The notes under the pieces: model-generated | What the model saw: only the letters and a program-made list of their open reading frames with translations | Database searches by the model: none | What the model was told of the DNA's origin: nothing | Source of the DNA: Gleimia europaea | Lineage (GTDB): Bacteria > Actinomycetota > Actinomycetes > Actinomycetales > Actinomycetaceae | DNA length: 64,000 bases | Direction: 5' to 3' | Assembly: GCA_002871995.1 (NCBI GenBank) | Contig: PNHW01000001.1 | Coordinates: 249,590 to 313,589 of the forward strand | Shown: piece by piece, positions 9,778 through 18,311 of the stretch | Position numbering within the stretch: the first letter of the stretch is position 1 | Layout: the number at the start of each line of letters is the position of its first letter | Made by a program: the position numbers and the translations under genes

Positions 9778-10259
9778 TAGTTGGCCCCCTTGACGCGGCT
9801 TTGTAAACAGTTCACGAGGTCGCGCGGGATGCGCTCGCCCTCTTCTAAATCATGGGAATCAATGACCGCGCCAGAGAAAATCCCCACGCGCAGATCTGGA
9901 CTTTTCACCAAGAGCTTGACGAGGGCCCGCGTATCGATCCCCTCGATACCAACCACACCTGCAGTCCGCAATGACGGCTCCAGCTCAGCCTTTGACTGCC
10001 AGTTCGACGCGACCTTGGAAGCCTCGCGAACCACAACCCCCACTGCCTTCGGTTCAAATGTATCGGGCAGCCCTACGTTCCCAATATGCGGGGAGGCAAA
10101 CAGAACGATCTTCCCCCCGTTATCGGCGCTGGCGAGCACACGTGGATAATCCGCTACAGAAGCGTCTATCACAGCCGGAGCAACGACCTCGCCAATCGCG
10201 CCGAATGCGCGGCCACTAAACACGTGACCATCTGATGTAACCAGAACTGCGATGCTCAT
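9777..10259 (-). CDS. carA: Carbamoyl-phosphate synthase small-subunit N-terminal domain only (CarA lacking the glutaminase domain)
   Basis: 160 residues, against about 360-400 for ordinary CarA. The protein aligns with the N-terminal CPSase small-chain domain: it opens [22 protein letters not shown], keeps SPHIGNVG (about 56-63), and keeps [16 protein letters not shown] (about 102-117). It stops where the linker to the class I glutamine amidotransferase domain should begin. The normally well-conserved FNTSMTGYQEILTDPSY stretch is replaced by [18 protein letters not shown], so even the retained domain is eroded. The reading frame is clean and both ends are coupled (4-base overlap with pyrC, TAATG with carB), which argues for a maintained gene rather than decay debris. 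It may be a scaffold for an ammonia-using CarB. No GATase-like ORF was seen elsewhere in the window. Confidence 0.88.
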   Translation of the reverse strand: MSIAVLVTSDGHVFSGRAFGAIGEVVAPAVIDASVADYPRVLASADNGGKIVLFASPHIGNVGLPDTFEPKAVGVVVREASKVASNWQSKAELEPSLRTAGVVGIEGIDTRALVKLLVKSPDLRVGIFSGAVIDSHDLEEGERIPRDLVNCLQSRVKGAN

Positions 10260-11557
10260 CGTTCCTCCTCTACCGGCATGCCATCACGCACCGTGATCTT
10301 GCCGCGGTAAACCGTGTACTTAACCTGCCCTTTCAGCGTGTAGCCAAGGTAGGGGTTATTGGTTGAGCGCGACCAGCCGTTTTCTACCACGCGCTCCACA
10401 CTCGGATCCACGAATGCAAGGTTCGCGAACGAACCGGCCTCGATCGGCTGGCCCTGCTCGGTTGCAAGACCAATCTGCGCGGGCTTTTCAGACATGACGC
10501 GCGCAATATCGCGCCAGTTCATACGCCCCGTGTCCACCATCGTGGTGATGAGGACGGGTAGTGCGGTCTCAATCCCGATCATGCCGAATGCTCCGGCCTG
10601 CCACTCGCAATCCTTCATCTCCAAAGGATGCGGCGCATGATCGGTACCAATCGTGTCGATCGTGCCATCTTCAAGAGCGTCGCGCAGCGCCTCTACGTCC
10701 TCCTGCGTGCGCAGGGGCGGGTTCACCTTAAAGCGCGGATCGTACGAGCGCGCTTCTTCTTCGGTGAGGAAAATGTGGTGCGGCGTGGCTTCAGCCGTCA
10801 CGTTGATTCCGCGGCGCTTAGCCTCGCGAATCTGCTCCACCGAACCCTTTGTAGACGCGTGCAGCACGTGGTAACGCGAGCCAACGTGATCCGTTAGGGC
10901 AACGTCGCGGGCAATAATCGCCTCTTCAGCAACGGCGGGCCAACCGGCCAGACCAAGCTCAGCGGAAAGCGGCGATTCGTTCATTTGTGCACCCTCGGTG
11001 AGCGCTGGATCCTGCGCGTGCTGGGCAATCACTCCGCCAAAAGTCTTTACATATTCGAGAGCGCGGCGCATTAGCACGGGGTCGGCAACGCACTTGCCAT
11101 CATCGGAGAATACTCGCACTGCAGCCTCGGACTTAGCCATAGCACTCATCGAGGACAGCGTCTTGCCCTCCAAGCCAACGGTGACCGCACCAATCGGGTG
11201 AACCTCTACCCAACCGGCCTTGTCGCCAAGCATCTTCACCTGTTCTACTACCGAGGCGGTATCAGCAACCGGATTCGTGTTCGCCATTGCAAACACGCAG
11301 GTGTACCCACCTACCGCGGCGGCTCTCGTGCCCGTGAACACCGTTTCGGCGTCCTCCTGACCGGGCTCGCGAAGATGCGTATGTAGATCGACTAGGCCAG
11401 GCAGTGCCACAAGGCCCGTCACATCAACCACTTCAGCCTCGGGAACCGCACTGCGCGCATCCTTCCCAACAGCTACTATCTTGTTTCCACGAACGGCAAT
11501 GTCCGCGCTCTCTTCCCCGTACGGACGCGCACCCACAAACAGAATTTCTTTAGACAT
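10256..11557 (-). CDS. pyrC: Dihydroorotase (class I)
   Basis: 433 residues. Metal-binding HxH is in [22 protein letters not shown] (about 56-77), and [13 protein letters not shown] (about 311-323) carries the catalytic Asp and further ligands. It cyclises carbamoyl aspartate to dihydroorotate. The ATG region overlaps pyrB by 8 bases and its stop overlaps carA by 4 (ATGA), placing it in the middle of the coupled pyr operon. Confidence 0.96.
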   Translation of the reverse strand: MSKEILFVGARPYGEESADIAVRGNKIVAVGKDARSAVPEAEVVDVTGLVALPGLVDLHTHLREPGQEDAETVFTGTRAAAVGGYTCVFAMANTNPVADTASVVEQVKMLGDKAGWVEVHPIGAVTVGLEGKTLSSMSAMAKSEAAVRVFSDDGKCVADPVLMRRALEYVKTFGGVIAQHAQDPALTEGAQMNESPLSAELGLAGWPAVAEEAIIARDVALTDHVGSRYHVLHASTKGSVEQIREAKRRGINVTAEATPHHIFLTEEEARSYDPRFKVNPPLRTQEDVEALRDALEDGTIDTIGTDHAPHPLEMKDCEWQAGAFGMIGIETALPVLITTMVDTGRMNWRDIARVMSEKPAQIGLATEQGQPIEAGSFANLAFVDPSVERVVENGWSRSTNNPYLGYTLKGQVKYTVYRGKITVRDGMPVEEER

Positions 11558-12524
11558 TCAAACTCTCCTTAGCTGCCAGAAGCAGGTACAGCGCCGCCAT
11601 TCGAACGCTCACCCCGTTACTTACCTGTTCCACGATTACCGACTGGGCCGAATCTGCCGCCTGCGCACAAATCTCCAAACCCCGATTCAGCGGGCCCGGG
11701 TGCATGATCGCAGTGTGCTTGCCAAGCCTTTCAAACCGTTCGCTGTCCAAACCATACGAGTGGTGGTATTCCTCCGCCGAGGGGAAGAACCCTCCGCCCG
11801 CCGCGCTCATCCTCTCGTGCTGGATTCGCAGCATGATCACCGCGTCGGGGTGAGTAGCAAGGGCCTCGTCAAAATCATAGGTGACCTCGCACGGCCAGTT
11901 TTCAACACCAACCGGAAGGAGGGTAGGTGGAGCAACCAGGGTTACACGCGCCCCGAGCATTGACATGAGGCCCACGTTGGAGCGCGCCACTCGCGAATGC
12001 AGGATGTCACCCACGATGGCCACATGCGCTCCGTCCAGAGTGGTTCCAGGCGCAGCCGGGCGGCCATCGTTAGTGAAGTGACGGCGTAGCGTCATTGCGT
12101 CAAGCAACGCCTGCGTGGGGTGCTGATGGGTACCATCACCCGCGTTGAGTACCGGCAGGTCAATCCAACCGGCATGTGCCAGACGGTGAGCGGCCCCAGA
12201 CGATCGGTGACGTACCACAACCGCATCCGCACCCATCGCCTGCAGTGTCAAAGCAGTATCCTTGAGTGACTCACCCTTGGAAACCGAAGACCCCTTTGCA
12301 GAAAAGCTGATCACATCAGCGGATAAGCGCTTCGCCGCAGCCTCAAACGACAGCCTGGTGCGCGTTGAGTCCTCAAAAAACAGGTTGATAACCGTCTTGC
12401 CGCGCAACGTTGGGAGCTTCTTAATCGCTCGCGACTGGGTAGCCGCCATGGCCTCAGCAACATCTAGAATGCGGATCGCTTCATCCTGGCTCAAGTCAGA
12501 TATAGAAATTAGATGTTTCATCAC
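11550..12524 (-). CDS. pyrB: Aspartate carbamoyltransferase catalytic subunit
   Basis: 324 residues. The carbamoyl-phosphate site is [14 protein letters not shown] (about 50-63); HPTQALLD (about 137-144) and the C-terminal MHPGPLNRG (about 291-299) are present. It condenses carbamoyl phosphate with aspartate. There is no pyrI regulatory subunit; as in other PyrR-controlled operons, control is expected at the RNA level. Overlaps pyrR by 4 bases. Confidence 0.97.
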   Translation of the reverse strand: MMKHLISISDLSQDEAIRILDVAEAMAATQSRAIKKLPTLRGKTVINLFFEDSTRTRLSFEAAAKRLSADVISFSAKGSSVSKGESLKDTALTLQAMGADAVVVRHRSSGAAHRLAHAGWIDLPVLNAGDGTHQHPTQALLDAMTLRRHFTNDGRPAAPGTTLDGAHVAIVGDILHSRVARSNVGLMSMLGARVTLVAPPTLLPVGVENWPCEVTYDFDEALATHPDAVIMLRIQHERMSAAGGGFFPSAEEYHHSYGLDSERFERLGKHTAIMHPGPLNRGLEICAQAADSAQSVIVEQVSNGVSVRMAALYLLLAAKESLNV

Positions 12525-13066
12525 GCCTCCCTGATTACTACACGGTCAACGCCATCGATCTCAACAAGTTCAATATCGACGGATTCTTTTCGCGAGGTCG
12601 GCAGATTCTTGCCCACAAAATCAGGGCGGATAGGAAGCTCGCGGTGGCCGCGGTCAACCAGCGTGGCCAGCTTCACCGCCTTTGGGCGACCCAAATCAAA
12701 CAGCGCATCAAGGGCGGCCTTTACCGTGCGTCCCGTGTACAAAACATCATCAACCAAGATGACGATCTTGCCGTCAATGCCCGATTCAGGAATAGACATC
12801 GGGTGGGGCGTTCTAATCGGATTACCCGCCAAATCATCGCGATACATCGTGATATCGAGCGAGCCCACTTCAACCGGCGCGTTGCTAACCTCTCTTAGCC
12901 TTTTCGCTAACCGGTTTGCCAGGGGAACTCCCCTGGTTGGGATTCCGAGAATAACGAGATCTTCAGCGCCATCTGTGCGCTCGAGAATCTCGTAACAAAT
13001 GCGCGAAACAGCGCGCGAAATCTGCCCCTCATCCAGGACAGTTTTCACCTGTGGCATGTGCCCCAC
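12521..13066 (-). CDS. pyrR: Pyrimidine operon regulator / uracil phosphoribosyltransferase PyrR
   Basis: 181 residues. It has a type I phosphoribosyltransferase fold with the PRPP loop [21 protein letters not shown] (about 103-123) and [17 protein letters not shown] near the N-terminus. PyrR binds the mRNA leader when UMP/UTP is high and lowers pyr expression; many also have uracil phosphoribosyltransferase activity. As first gene of the operon it lies directly behind an RNA hairpin with the PyrR-site core (13071-13090), so autoregulation is expected. Confidence 0.95.
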   Translation of the reverse strand: MGHMPQVKTVLDEGQISRAVSRICYEILERTDGAEDLVILGIPTRGVPLANRLAKRLREVSNAPVEVGSLDITMYRDDLAGNPIRTPHPMSIPESGIDGKIVILVDDVLYTGRTVKAALDALFDLGRPKAVKLATLVDRGHRELPIRPDFVGKNLPTSRKESVDIELVEIDGVDRVVIREA

Positions 13067-13070
13067 CTTT

Positions 13071-13090
13071 CCCGCCTCACTGGACGGCTT
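13071..13090 (-). promoter_or_regulatory. PyrR-binding RNA hairpin in the pyr leader
   Basis: On the minus strand the leader reads GCCGTCCAGTGAGGCGG. This matches the known PyrR binding-loop core (GUCCAGAGAGGC type, consensus ARUCCNGNGAGGYU). It can fold as CCG/CGG, a U/A offset, then CC/GG closing an AGUGA loop. It ends a few bases before the GGAAAGGTGGGG ribosome-binding region of pyrR. PyrR bound here could block ribosome access, as described for mycobacterial pyr operons. Sequence match is seen; function is inferred. Confidence 0.75.
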
Positions 13091-13100
13091 TAAAGGATGA

Positions 13101-13106
13101 ACTATA
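13101..13106 (-). promoter_or_regulatory. Possible -10 box of the pyr promoter
   Basis: TATAGT on the minus strand, immediately after the U-tract of the nusB terminator. Transcription from it would begin near 13094, only a few bases before the PyrR hairpin. No good -35 element is visible at the right distance (that place is inside the terminator stem), so this is a weak prediction. Confidence 0.3.
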
Positions 13107-13140
13107 AAAATAATGCCCGAACCGATACCGGCTCGAGCAT
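13104..13140 (-). terminator. Rho-independent terminator after nusB
   Basis: Stem 13113-13123 with 13130-13140 (two G-U wobbles), loop of 6, followed on the minus strand by TTATTTTTAT. It is a strong intrinsic terminator 6 bases after the nusB stop and insulates the pyr operon from the efp-nusB transcript. Confidence 0.85.
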
Positions 13141-13145
13141 CATTC

Positions 13146-13709
13146 TTACGGATTATTTAGTTGTTCACTCGATTCATCGAGCGCATTGGCAACGGGTTCT
13201 TCCCCCGCACCAAAGTCTTCAAGGTCGATGTCCTCACGTGGCGCCAAAGCCGCCGCAAGAGCATCATCTGTTTCTCGAACCCTGGCAGCGTCTTTCAATA
13301 CGGCATCCAAGATTGCGTTGACCACGGCTGGGGATTCGTCCGTAGAAATGTCCTTTGCCAGCGTTACGGCCTCATCAATAGCCGTAACCGAAGGCACGTC
13401 CTCATTCCACACGATCTCCCATGCGCCCACCCGCAGGATCGCACGGTCCGTGGAAGGCAAACGATCAAAGTCACGCGTAGTGGTGTGCAGAACCAAAAGT
13501 TCATCAAGCTCGTAAAGACGATCAGCTACGCCCTCAACGACCTCAATAGCATACTCCGGAAGTGGCGTTTGCGCCGCCGTTACCTGCAGGCGCTCAGAAA
13601 GAATCTGGCGCAGTCCCTCCGGCGTTAGCTCGCCCTTTTGGTCGGCTTCAAAAATTGTGTCCACCGCACGCTTACGAGCGCGCGTACGTGACGTGATCCT
13701 ACGAGACAT
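13146..13709 (-). CDS. nusB: Transcription antitermination factor NusB
   Basis: 187 residues: the NusB helical core from RRITSRTRARKRAVDTIFEADQKG (about 2-25) to DESPAVVNAILDAVLKDAA (about 126-144), then an acidic tail of about 40 residues beyond the usual length. NusB with NusE (S10) binds boxA RNA to prevent premature termination in rRNA operons. The ATG overlaps the efp stop (TAATG). Confidence 0.95.
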   Translation of the reverse strand: MSRRITSRTRARKRAVDTIFEADQKGELTPEGLRQILSERLQVTAAQTPLPEYAIEVVEGVADRLYELDELLVLHTTTRDFDRLPSTDRAILRVGAWEIVWNEDVPSVTAIDEAVTLAKDISTDESPAVVNAILDAVLKDAARVRETDDALAAALAPREDIDLEDFGAGEEPVANALDESSEQLNNP

Positions 13710-14272
13710 TAGTCGTTGACGCGCCCTGCGTACTGGCCGGTGCGGGTATCAATCTTAATGCGAGTGCCCTGATCGATGAACAGCGGCACCTGCACCTCGT
13801 AACCCGTCTCCACCGTTGCCGGCTTCGTGCCAGCATTCGAACGATCGCCCTGAACACCCGGCTCGGTGTAAGTAATCTCCAGCACCACGTTCGGAGGAAG
13901 CTCAACCGAAAGAACCTGGCCCTCATACATCGACACAATGGCCGGCTGATTCTCAATCATGTAGTTCTTGGCGTCGCCAACAACCTCGCCGGTTACGAGA
14001 ATCTGATCGTAAGTCGCGGCATCCATGAACACGTAGTCGTTGCCGTCCTGGTACAGGTAGGTCATATCGCGGCGATCCACTGTGGCGGTATCAACCTTCA
14101 CGCCAGCATTGAACGTCTTGTCAACGATCTTGCCCGACAGAACGTTCTTGATCTTCGTGCGCACAAACGCGGGGCCCTTACCCGGCTTCACGTGCTGGAA
14201 TTCAACAACCGACCATAGCTGGTTGTCGAGTTTAAGAACCATGCCGTTCTTCAAGTCATTAGTCGTTGCCAC
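13709..14272 (-). CDS. efp: Translation elongation factor P
   Basis: 187 residues, three beta-barrel domains: KOW-like N-terminus ([34 protein letters not shown] at about 31-44), OB domain, and a C-terminal domain ending [14 protein letters not shown], the EF-P signature. EF-P relieves ribosome stalling at polyproline. The loop residue at the usual modification site lies in KPGKGPA. Coupled to nusB, as in many actinobacteria. Confidence 0.97.
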   Translation of the reverse strand: MATTNDLKNGMVLKLDNQLWSVVEFQHVKPGKGPAFVRTKIKNVLSGKIVDKTFNAGVKVDTATVDRRDMTYLYQDGNDYVFMDAATYDQILVTGEVVGDAKNYMIENQPAIVSMYEGQVLSVELPPNVVLEITYTEPGVQGDRSNAGTKPATVETGYEVQVPLFIDQGTRIKIDTRTGQYAGRVND

Positions 14273-14319
14273 AACTGTTCCTTACGTCTAGTTTAAGTTC
14301 CGATATAGGATAACCCGTT

Positions 14320-14832
14320 TTAGCCGTTAAATGCGAGTACCCGCGCGGCCACATGCTCTGGTTTAGACAGTGAGGTATCGATCACGAGGTCAGCGAGCCC
14401 CTCAAAATCAGCGCGATAAGCGGCCACCATGTCTGTAAAAATCTTGCGTGTTGGCCCCAGCGCGACCGATCGTGGAGCGTTTAACCCCGTCCGTCGCATC
14501 AGCGTAGAGATATCAGCGAATACCTCAATTACAAGCGCCCCCTCCGCGCGAAGCACGCGCAGCTTCTCCCCCACCTTCTGCGTGCGCGCCACACCCGGAG
14601 CTAGAGTTATGACGCCCTCACAATCCAGCAGATCCATCGCCACACGCAAAGCCGCCTCCTCGTACTGTGCTTCACCACGGCGAACCAAAAACTGCGAGTC
14701 GTCCTCTCCCATCAAGCTTTCAAACGACTCCTCAAAATCATGGAGCCCTAGACCCGACTTGGCAGCGATGGCCTGGGCGATATCGCTTTTGCCTGCACCC
14801 GAAACGCCAATCAGAATAATCGTGCTAGTCAT
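14320..14832 (-). CDS. Shikimate-kinase-like P-loop protein with degenerate substrate site
   Basis: 170 residues from the ATG at 14832 (a TTG at 14838 gives two more). The P-loop GVSGAGKS is intact (about 8-15), and the overall layout follows AroK. However, the shikimate-binding elements present in the neighbouring true AroK are lost: FIDLDEAVE becomes LHDFEESFE, the FR..E segment becomes YEEAAL, the ATGGGIV motif becomes LAPGVA, and the RPLF lid becomes an unrelated GPTRKIF stretch. It overlaps aroB by 8 bases (ATGACTAG) and is therefore expressed with the aro genes. Likely a paralogue that has changed substrate or become regulatory; it could also bind another small alcohol. Function not known. 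Confidence 0.75.
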   Translation of the reverse strand: MTSTIILIGVSGAGKSDIAQAIAAKSGLGLHDFEESFESLMGEDDSQFLVRRGEAQYEEAALRVAMDLLDCEGVITLAPGVARTQKVGEKLRVLRAEGALVIEVFADISTLMRRTGLNAPRSVALGPTRKIFTDMVAAYRADFEGLADLVIDTSLSKPEHVAARVLAFNG

Positions 14833-15889
14833 CAACAACTCCCATTGTCAGTGCGGCCGCATGTAGCGTTGCAGGCTCAACTACCCGCACCAGCGTATGA
14901 CCACTTTGCGTAGTAAGCACCATGCGGACCTGCCTGGAACGCACTTTCTTATCCGAGCTCATCACATCCAATATCGTGTCCATACTGTCGCAGTGCCAAC
15001 TCGTGGGAAGCCCCTGTGTGGCCAGTAATCGACGCTGCTTACATAGCCAATCCTCATCGGCTAGCCCCAGCTCCACCGCCACGTGGGCGGCAAACACAAT
15101 GCCAATCGACACTGCCTCGCCATGCCGAATCTGATAGCCAGAAACCTTTTCAATCACGTGCGCAAGCGTGTGACCGTAGTTCAAGATCTCCCGCTCACCA
15201 GATTCCTTCAGGTCAACTCCCACCACGTCAGCTTTAACCCGCACTGACTTTTCAACCAGGTCAACAACTTGAGCGGAAGACTTTGTGACCGGCTTCGATG
15301 CCAGATCGAGGATGGATCCATCGCGAATGAACCCGCACTTGATGATTTCGCCTAAACCCGCACGAAACTCCGCTTCGGGTAGCGTTGCCAGACAGTCCGT
15401 ATCAGCGATGACCGCAATCGGCGAGTGGAACGCGCCCGCCAGGTTTTTGCCATGCCGCGTATTGATTCCCGTTTTACCCCCTACCGCAGCGTCAACCATG
15501 GCGAGGAGGGACGTGGGCACCTGGAGCACTGAAACACCGCGCAACCAAGTGGCCGCAACGAATCCTGCTAGATCCGTTGTGGCGCCGCCACCCACCCCAA
15601 CGATGAGGTCGCGCCTACCGATGTGGCTATCTCCCGCAGCTTCCCACGCGGCAGACAGCTGCTCAACCGTCTTGCCTAACTCCCCATCTTCATGCACAAA
15701 ATAAGAAGTCGCAATACCGGCCTTTTCCAGTTGTGCACCTACCTCGCGCGCGATCTGGCCAACCGCCACCGGATGGATGACCAGCGCCCGCGCATAATCG
15801 CGATCAAGACTGCCAGCCACCTGGTTAATGGCACCGGAACCAACGACTACGGGATATTTGTGCTCACCGCGAACTTCAACCACTCGCAT
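14825..15889 (-). CDS. aroB: 3-dehydroquinate synthase
   Basis: 354 residues. NAD-binding and catalytic region VGVGGGATTDLAGFVAATWLRGV (about 97-119), TSLLAMVDAAVGGKTGIN (about 126-143), metal ligands in ILNYGHTLAHVIEKVSGYQIRHGEAV (about 234-259). It converts DAHP to 3-dehydroquinate. The ATG overlaps the aroK stop by one base (TAATG); the degenerate kinase paralogue follows with an 8-base overlap. Confidence 0.97.
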   Translation of the reverse strand: MRVVEVRGEHKYPVVVGSGAINQVAGSLDRDYARALVIHPVAVGQIAREVGAQLEKAGIATSYFVHEDGELGKTVEQLSAAWEAAGDSHIGRRDLIVGVGGGATTDLAGFVAATWLRGVSVLQVPTSLLAMVDAAVGGKTGINTRHGKNLAGAFHSPIAVIADTDCLATLPEAEFRAGLGEIIKCGFIRDGSILDLASKPVTKSSAQVVDLVEKSVRVKADVVGVDLKESGEREILNYGHTLAHVIEKVSGYQIRHGEAVSIGIVFAAHVAVELGLADEDWLCKQRRLLATQGLPTSWHCDSMDTILDVMSSDKKVRSRQVRMVLTTQSGHTLVRVVEPATLHAAALTMGVVDD

Positions 15890-16392
15890 TACTTCACCAA
15901 CTCGTCAATAGCGCGCAACAAGACTCGCGTATTCTCTTCTTTCGACGCTTGCCCAAGCTTCACCGACACGGAGGCCACCTGCTCATAAAGCGGACGTCGC
16001 CGCGTGGACAGTGCCCGCATCCTTTGCTTCACATCACCTTGGAACAGGGGGCGCGATTCGCTCCTGCTTGCACGTGCAATCGCCTCATCTAGATCAATAT
16101 CGAGAAACACAACATGCCGGTTCTTCAAGAGGGCGCGGTTCTCTTCGCGCTCCACGATTCCCCCACCCGTTGCAATGAGAGCTTCAGGACCTGCCAACGC
16201 ATCCTTCAACGCTTGTGTTTCCAAGGAACGAAACACGTCCTCACCCTCGCGAAACAGATCTGGAATTGTTCGACCACTCGCAGCCTCGACCGCCTCGTCC
16301 AAGTCAATAAACGGCAGACTCAAATGCTTGGCCGCGAGCCTTCCCAGCCGAGATTTTCCACTTCCGGGAAGACCAACCAAAACTATGCTCAT
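15889..16392 (-). CDS. aroK: Shikimate kinase
   Basis: 167 residues. P-loop GLPGSGKSRLG (about 6-16), shikimate-binding DLDEAVE (about 31-37), FREGEDVFRSLE (about 50-61), ATGGGIVE (about 73-80) and ESRPLF in the lid (about 112-117) are all present. It phosphorylates shikimate at the 3-hydroxyl. The gene lies between aroC (4-base overlap) and aroB, in a translationally coupled run. Confidence 0.96.
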   Translation of the reverse strand: MSIVLVGLPGSGKSRLGRLAAKHLSLPFIDLDEAVEAASGRTIPDLFREGEDVFRSLETQALKDALAGPEALIATGGGIVEREENRALLKNRHVVFLDIDLDEAIARASRSESRPLFQGDVKQRMRALSTRRRPLYEQVASVSVKLGQASKEENTRVLLRAIDELVK

Positions 16393-17591
16393 GGATTCAG
16401 ACGCTCACTAACCCTACCGTTGTAGGCCTCAATCGCGGCGCGAATACGCTCAACGGAACCGGTGCCGAACATTTTTAGGATCTCGTTTGCGAGCGTTAGA
16501 GCCACCATGGACTCGCAGATCACTGCAGCCGGAACAATCTGGCTCGCATCAGAACGCTGGTGCAGCGCCGGAGCCTGCTGGCCGGTAGCCAGATCAATCG
16601 TGGAACGCGCACGCGGCACAGTAGAAATTGGTTTGAAACCCACGCGAGCTAAGATTGGCTCGCCATTAGACATGCCGCCCTCGATACCCCCGGCCCGGTT
16701 AGAAAGCCGGCGCGGTTCGTCTTCTACAACAATTTCGTCGTGCGCCATCGAGCCGGGCCGATCCACCTGGTCGTGCCCAATCTCCACTGACTTCGCCGAT
16801 TGGATAGACATGAGAGCAGCGGCAAGGGCGGCGTCGAGCCGCTCATCCCACTGCGTGTAACTTCCCAGCCCCACAGGCACGCCGTAAGCGGCTACCTCCA
16901 CAACGCCGCCGATTGTGTCCCCGCTCTTCTTCGCATCGTCTATCGCGGCAATAAACCGTGCCTGTGCGTCCTCATCTAAGGTTCTTACCGGGCTGGCATC
17001 CAAACGATCTGCGTCCTGTGGGAGCGGAGCGGGAATATCTGCTGTTTGTGAGCCTACCGCCACCACGTGCGAGACGATCTCAATGCCCGCTACCTGACGC
17101 AAAAACTGGCGCGCTACCAAGCCGAGTGCAACTCGCGTTGCGGTCTCGCGCGCTGAAGCTCTCTCTAACACGGGGCGCGCATCCTCGTGGTCAAACTTCA
17201 TCATGCCCGCGAGATCCGCATGACCCGGGCGCGGCCTAGTAAGCGGGCGGTTACGAGCCACCTCGCGCTCGTCGCCAGTGCCCGCGTCGATAAGAAGATC
17301 CTTCGGATCGACCGGGTCTGAGCTCATCACAACCTGCCATTTAGGCCATTCCGAGTTCGCTATTTCGATAGCTACTGGAGATCCAATGGTGACGCCATGC
17401 CGAACTCCCCCAAGAATGCGTACGCGATCCTGTTCGAACTTCTGCCTAGCGCCGCGACCATGCCCCGACCGCCTGCGCGCGAGCTCGTCGGCCAGCTTTT
17501 GGGTGCTTAGTACAACGCCCTTGGGTACGCCATCAATAATGCCCACCAGGACTTCGCCATGCGATTCGCCCGCACTCATCCACCTAATCAT
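16389..17591 (-). CDS. aroC: Chorismate synthase
   Basis: About 400 residues from the ATG at 17591, giving the family-typical start MIRWMSAGESHGE; the upstream GTG at 17609 would add six atypical residues. FMN/EPSP-binding features include RRRSGHGRGARQKFEQD (about 40-56), NRPLTRPRPGHADLAGMMKFD (about 117-137) and SNRAGGIEGGMSNGEPI (about 297-313). It makes chorismate, the branch point to aromatic amino acids and folate. The start has no strong ribosome-binding site; the prepilin peptidase gene lies 42 bases upstream. Confidence 0.95.
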   Translation of the reverse strand: MIRWMSAGESHGEVLVGIIDGVPKGVVLSTQKLADELARRRSGHGRGARQKFEQDRVRILGGVRHGVTIGSPVAIEIANSEWPKWQVVMSSDPVDPKDLLIDAGTGDEREVARNRPLTRPRPGHADLAGMMKFDHEDARPVLERASARETATRVALGLVARQFLRQVAGIEIVSHVVAVGSQTADIPAPLPQDADRLDASPVRTLDEDAQARFIAAIDDAKKSGDTIGGVVEVAAYGVPVGLGSYTQWDERLDAALAAALMSIQSAKSVEIGHDQVDRPGSMAHDEIVVEDEPRRLSNRAGGIEGGMSNGEPILARVGFKPISTVPRARSTIDLATGQQAPALHQRSDASQIVPAAVICESMVALTLANEILKMFGTGSVERIRAAIEAYNGRVSERLNP

Positions 17592-17633
17592 GGTTCCAGT
17601 GTTACACACCGGCGAAAATACCGGCGGTTAAAA

Positions 17634-18311
17634 CTACCAGGGTGAGACGGCACCACCCGTCACAAACCAAGCGATCAGACCTCCAACAACCAGTGCTGGT
17701 CCGAACGGAACAGTTGCATTCCACGAGACCTTACGAATCAGCAACAGTGCAAAAGCGTAGACGCCGCCAACAATAACTGCAGTGAGCAGTCCTCCAAACG
17801 CCACGCCAGCTCCATACAGGCCAAGCCAGGCGCCGATTATTGGTGCCAGTTTCACATCTGCGCGGCCAATCCCGCCTCCGAACATATAAAGCAGCCAAAA
17901 TGGCCCCAGCCAGATCAATGCGCCCGCCACTATGCCCACAATCGAGGTTGTTTCATGCAACGCGAAGAATCTAATGAGAATACCAACCACGCCGCCAACA
18001 ACTAATGAAATCATCGTGAGGAAGGTCAGCACGTTCGGTATCTTCTTCGTCCTTCCATCAACGACCGCTATAAGGCTAAAGAGTCCCACTAACGGAACCG
18101 TAGCCATCAAGAACGGATCTTTTGTGCCAGCCAGTGCGACAACAACCTGAGGAACAGCCGAGTAGAGCACCAGTTCGGTGCGCGTAAGCGGGCGCTTATT
18201 AGATTTTTGGAAATACGAGTCAAGATAGGTAGGGCCGCTGAATGCCGCCCACAATACAACCGCCACACCCATAGCAGCAGCAAGAACCCAGGTAATAATT
18301 TGCGTTGTCAT
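17634..18311 (-). CDS. Prepilin peptidase (A24 family), short form
   Basis: 225 residues with about six to seven hydrophobic segments. The two catalytic aspartates of A24 peptidases are recognisable: VVDGRTKKIPNVLTF (about 83-97) and GGGIGRADVKLAPIIGAW (about 144-161). It lacks the N-terminal cysteine-rich methylase domain of PilD, as do TadV/short actinobacterial forms. It would cleave leader peptides of type IV/Tad-like pilins or pseudopilins in the membrane. Pilus genes are not in the window. The stop/start overlap with aroE (4 bases) places it inside the aro operon, an arrangement met in other actinobacteria. Confidence 0.85.
   Translation of the reverse strand: MTTQIITWVLAAAMGVAVVLWAAFSGPTYLDSYFQKSNKRPLTRTELVLYSAVPQVVVALAGTKDPFLMATVPLVGLFSLIAVVDGRTKKIPNVLTFLTMISLVVGGVVGILIRFFALHETTSIVGIVAGALIWLGPFWLLYMFGGGIGRADVKLAPIIGAWLGLYGAGVAFGGLLTAVIVGGVYAFALLLIRKVSWNATVPFGPALVVGGLIAWFVTGGAVSPW

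Noticed and set aside
9600-9900. Frameshifted glutaminase domain between carA and carB
   Set aside because: carA and carB overlap as TAATG; none of the frames listed for this window contains the GATase Cys (GxCxGHQ) or His-Glu motifs.
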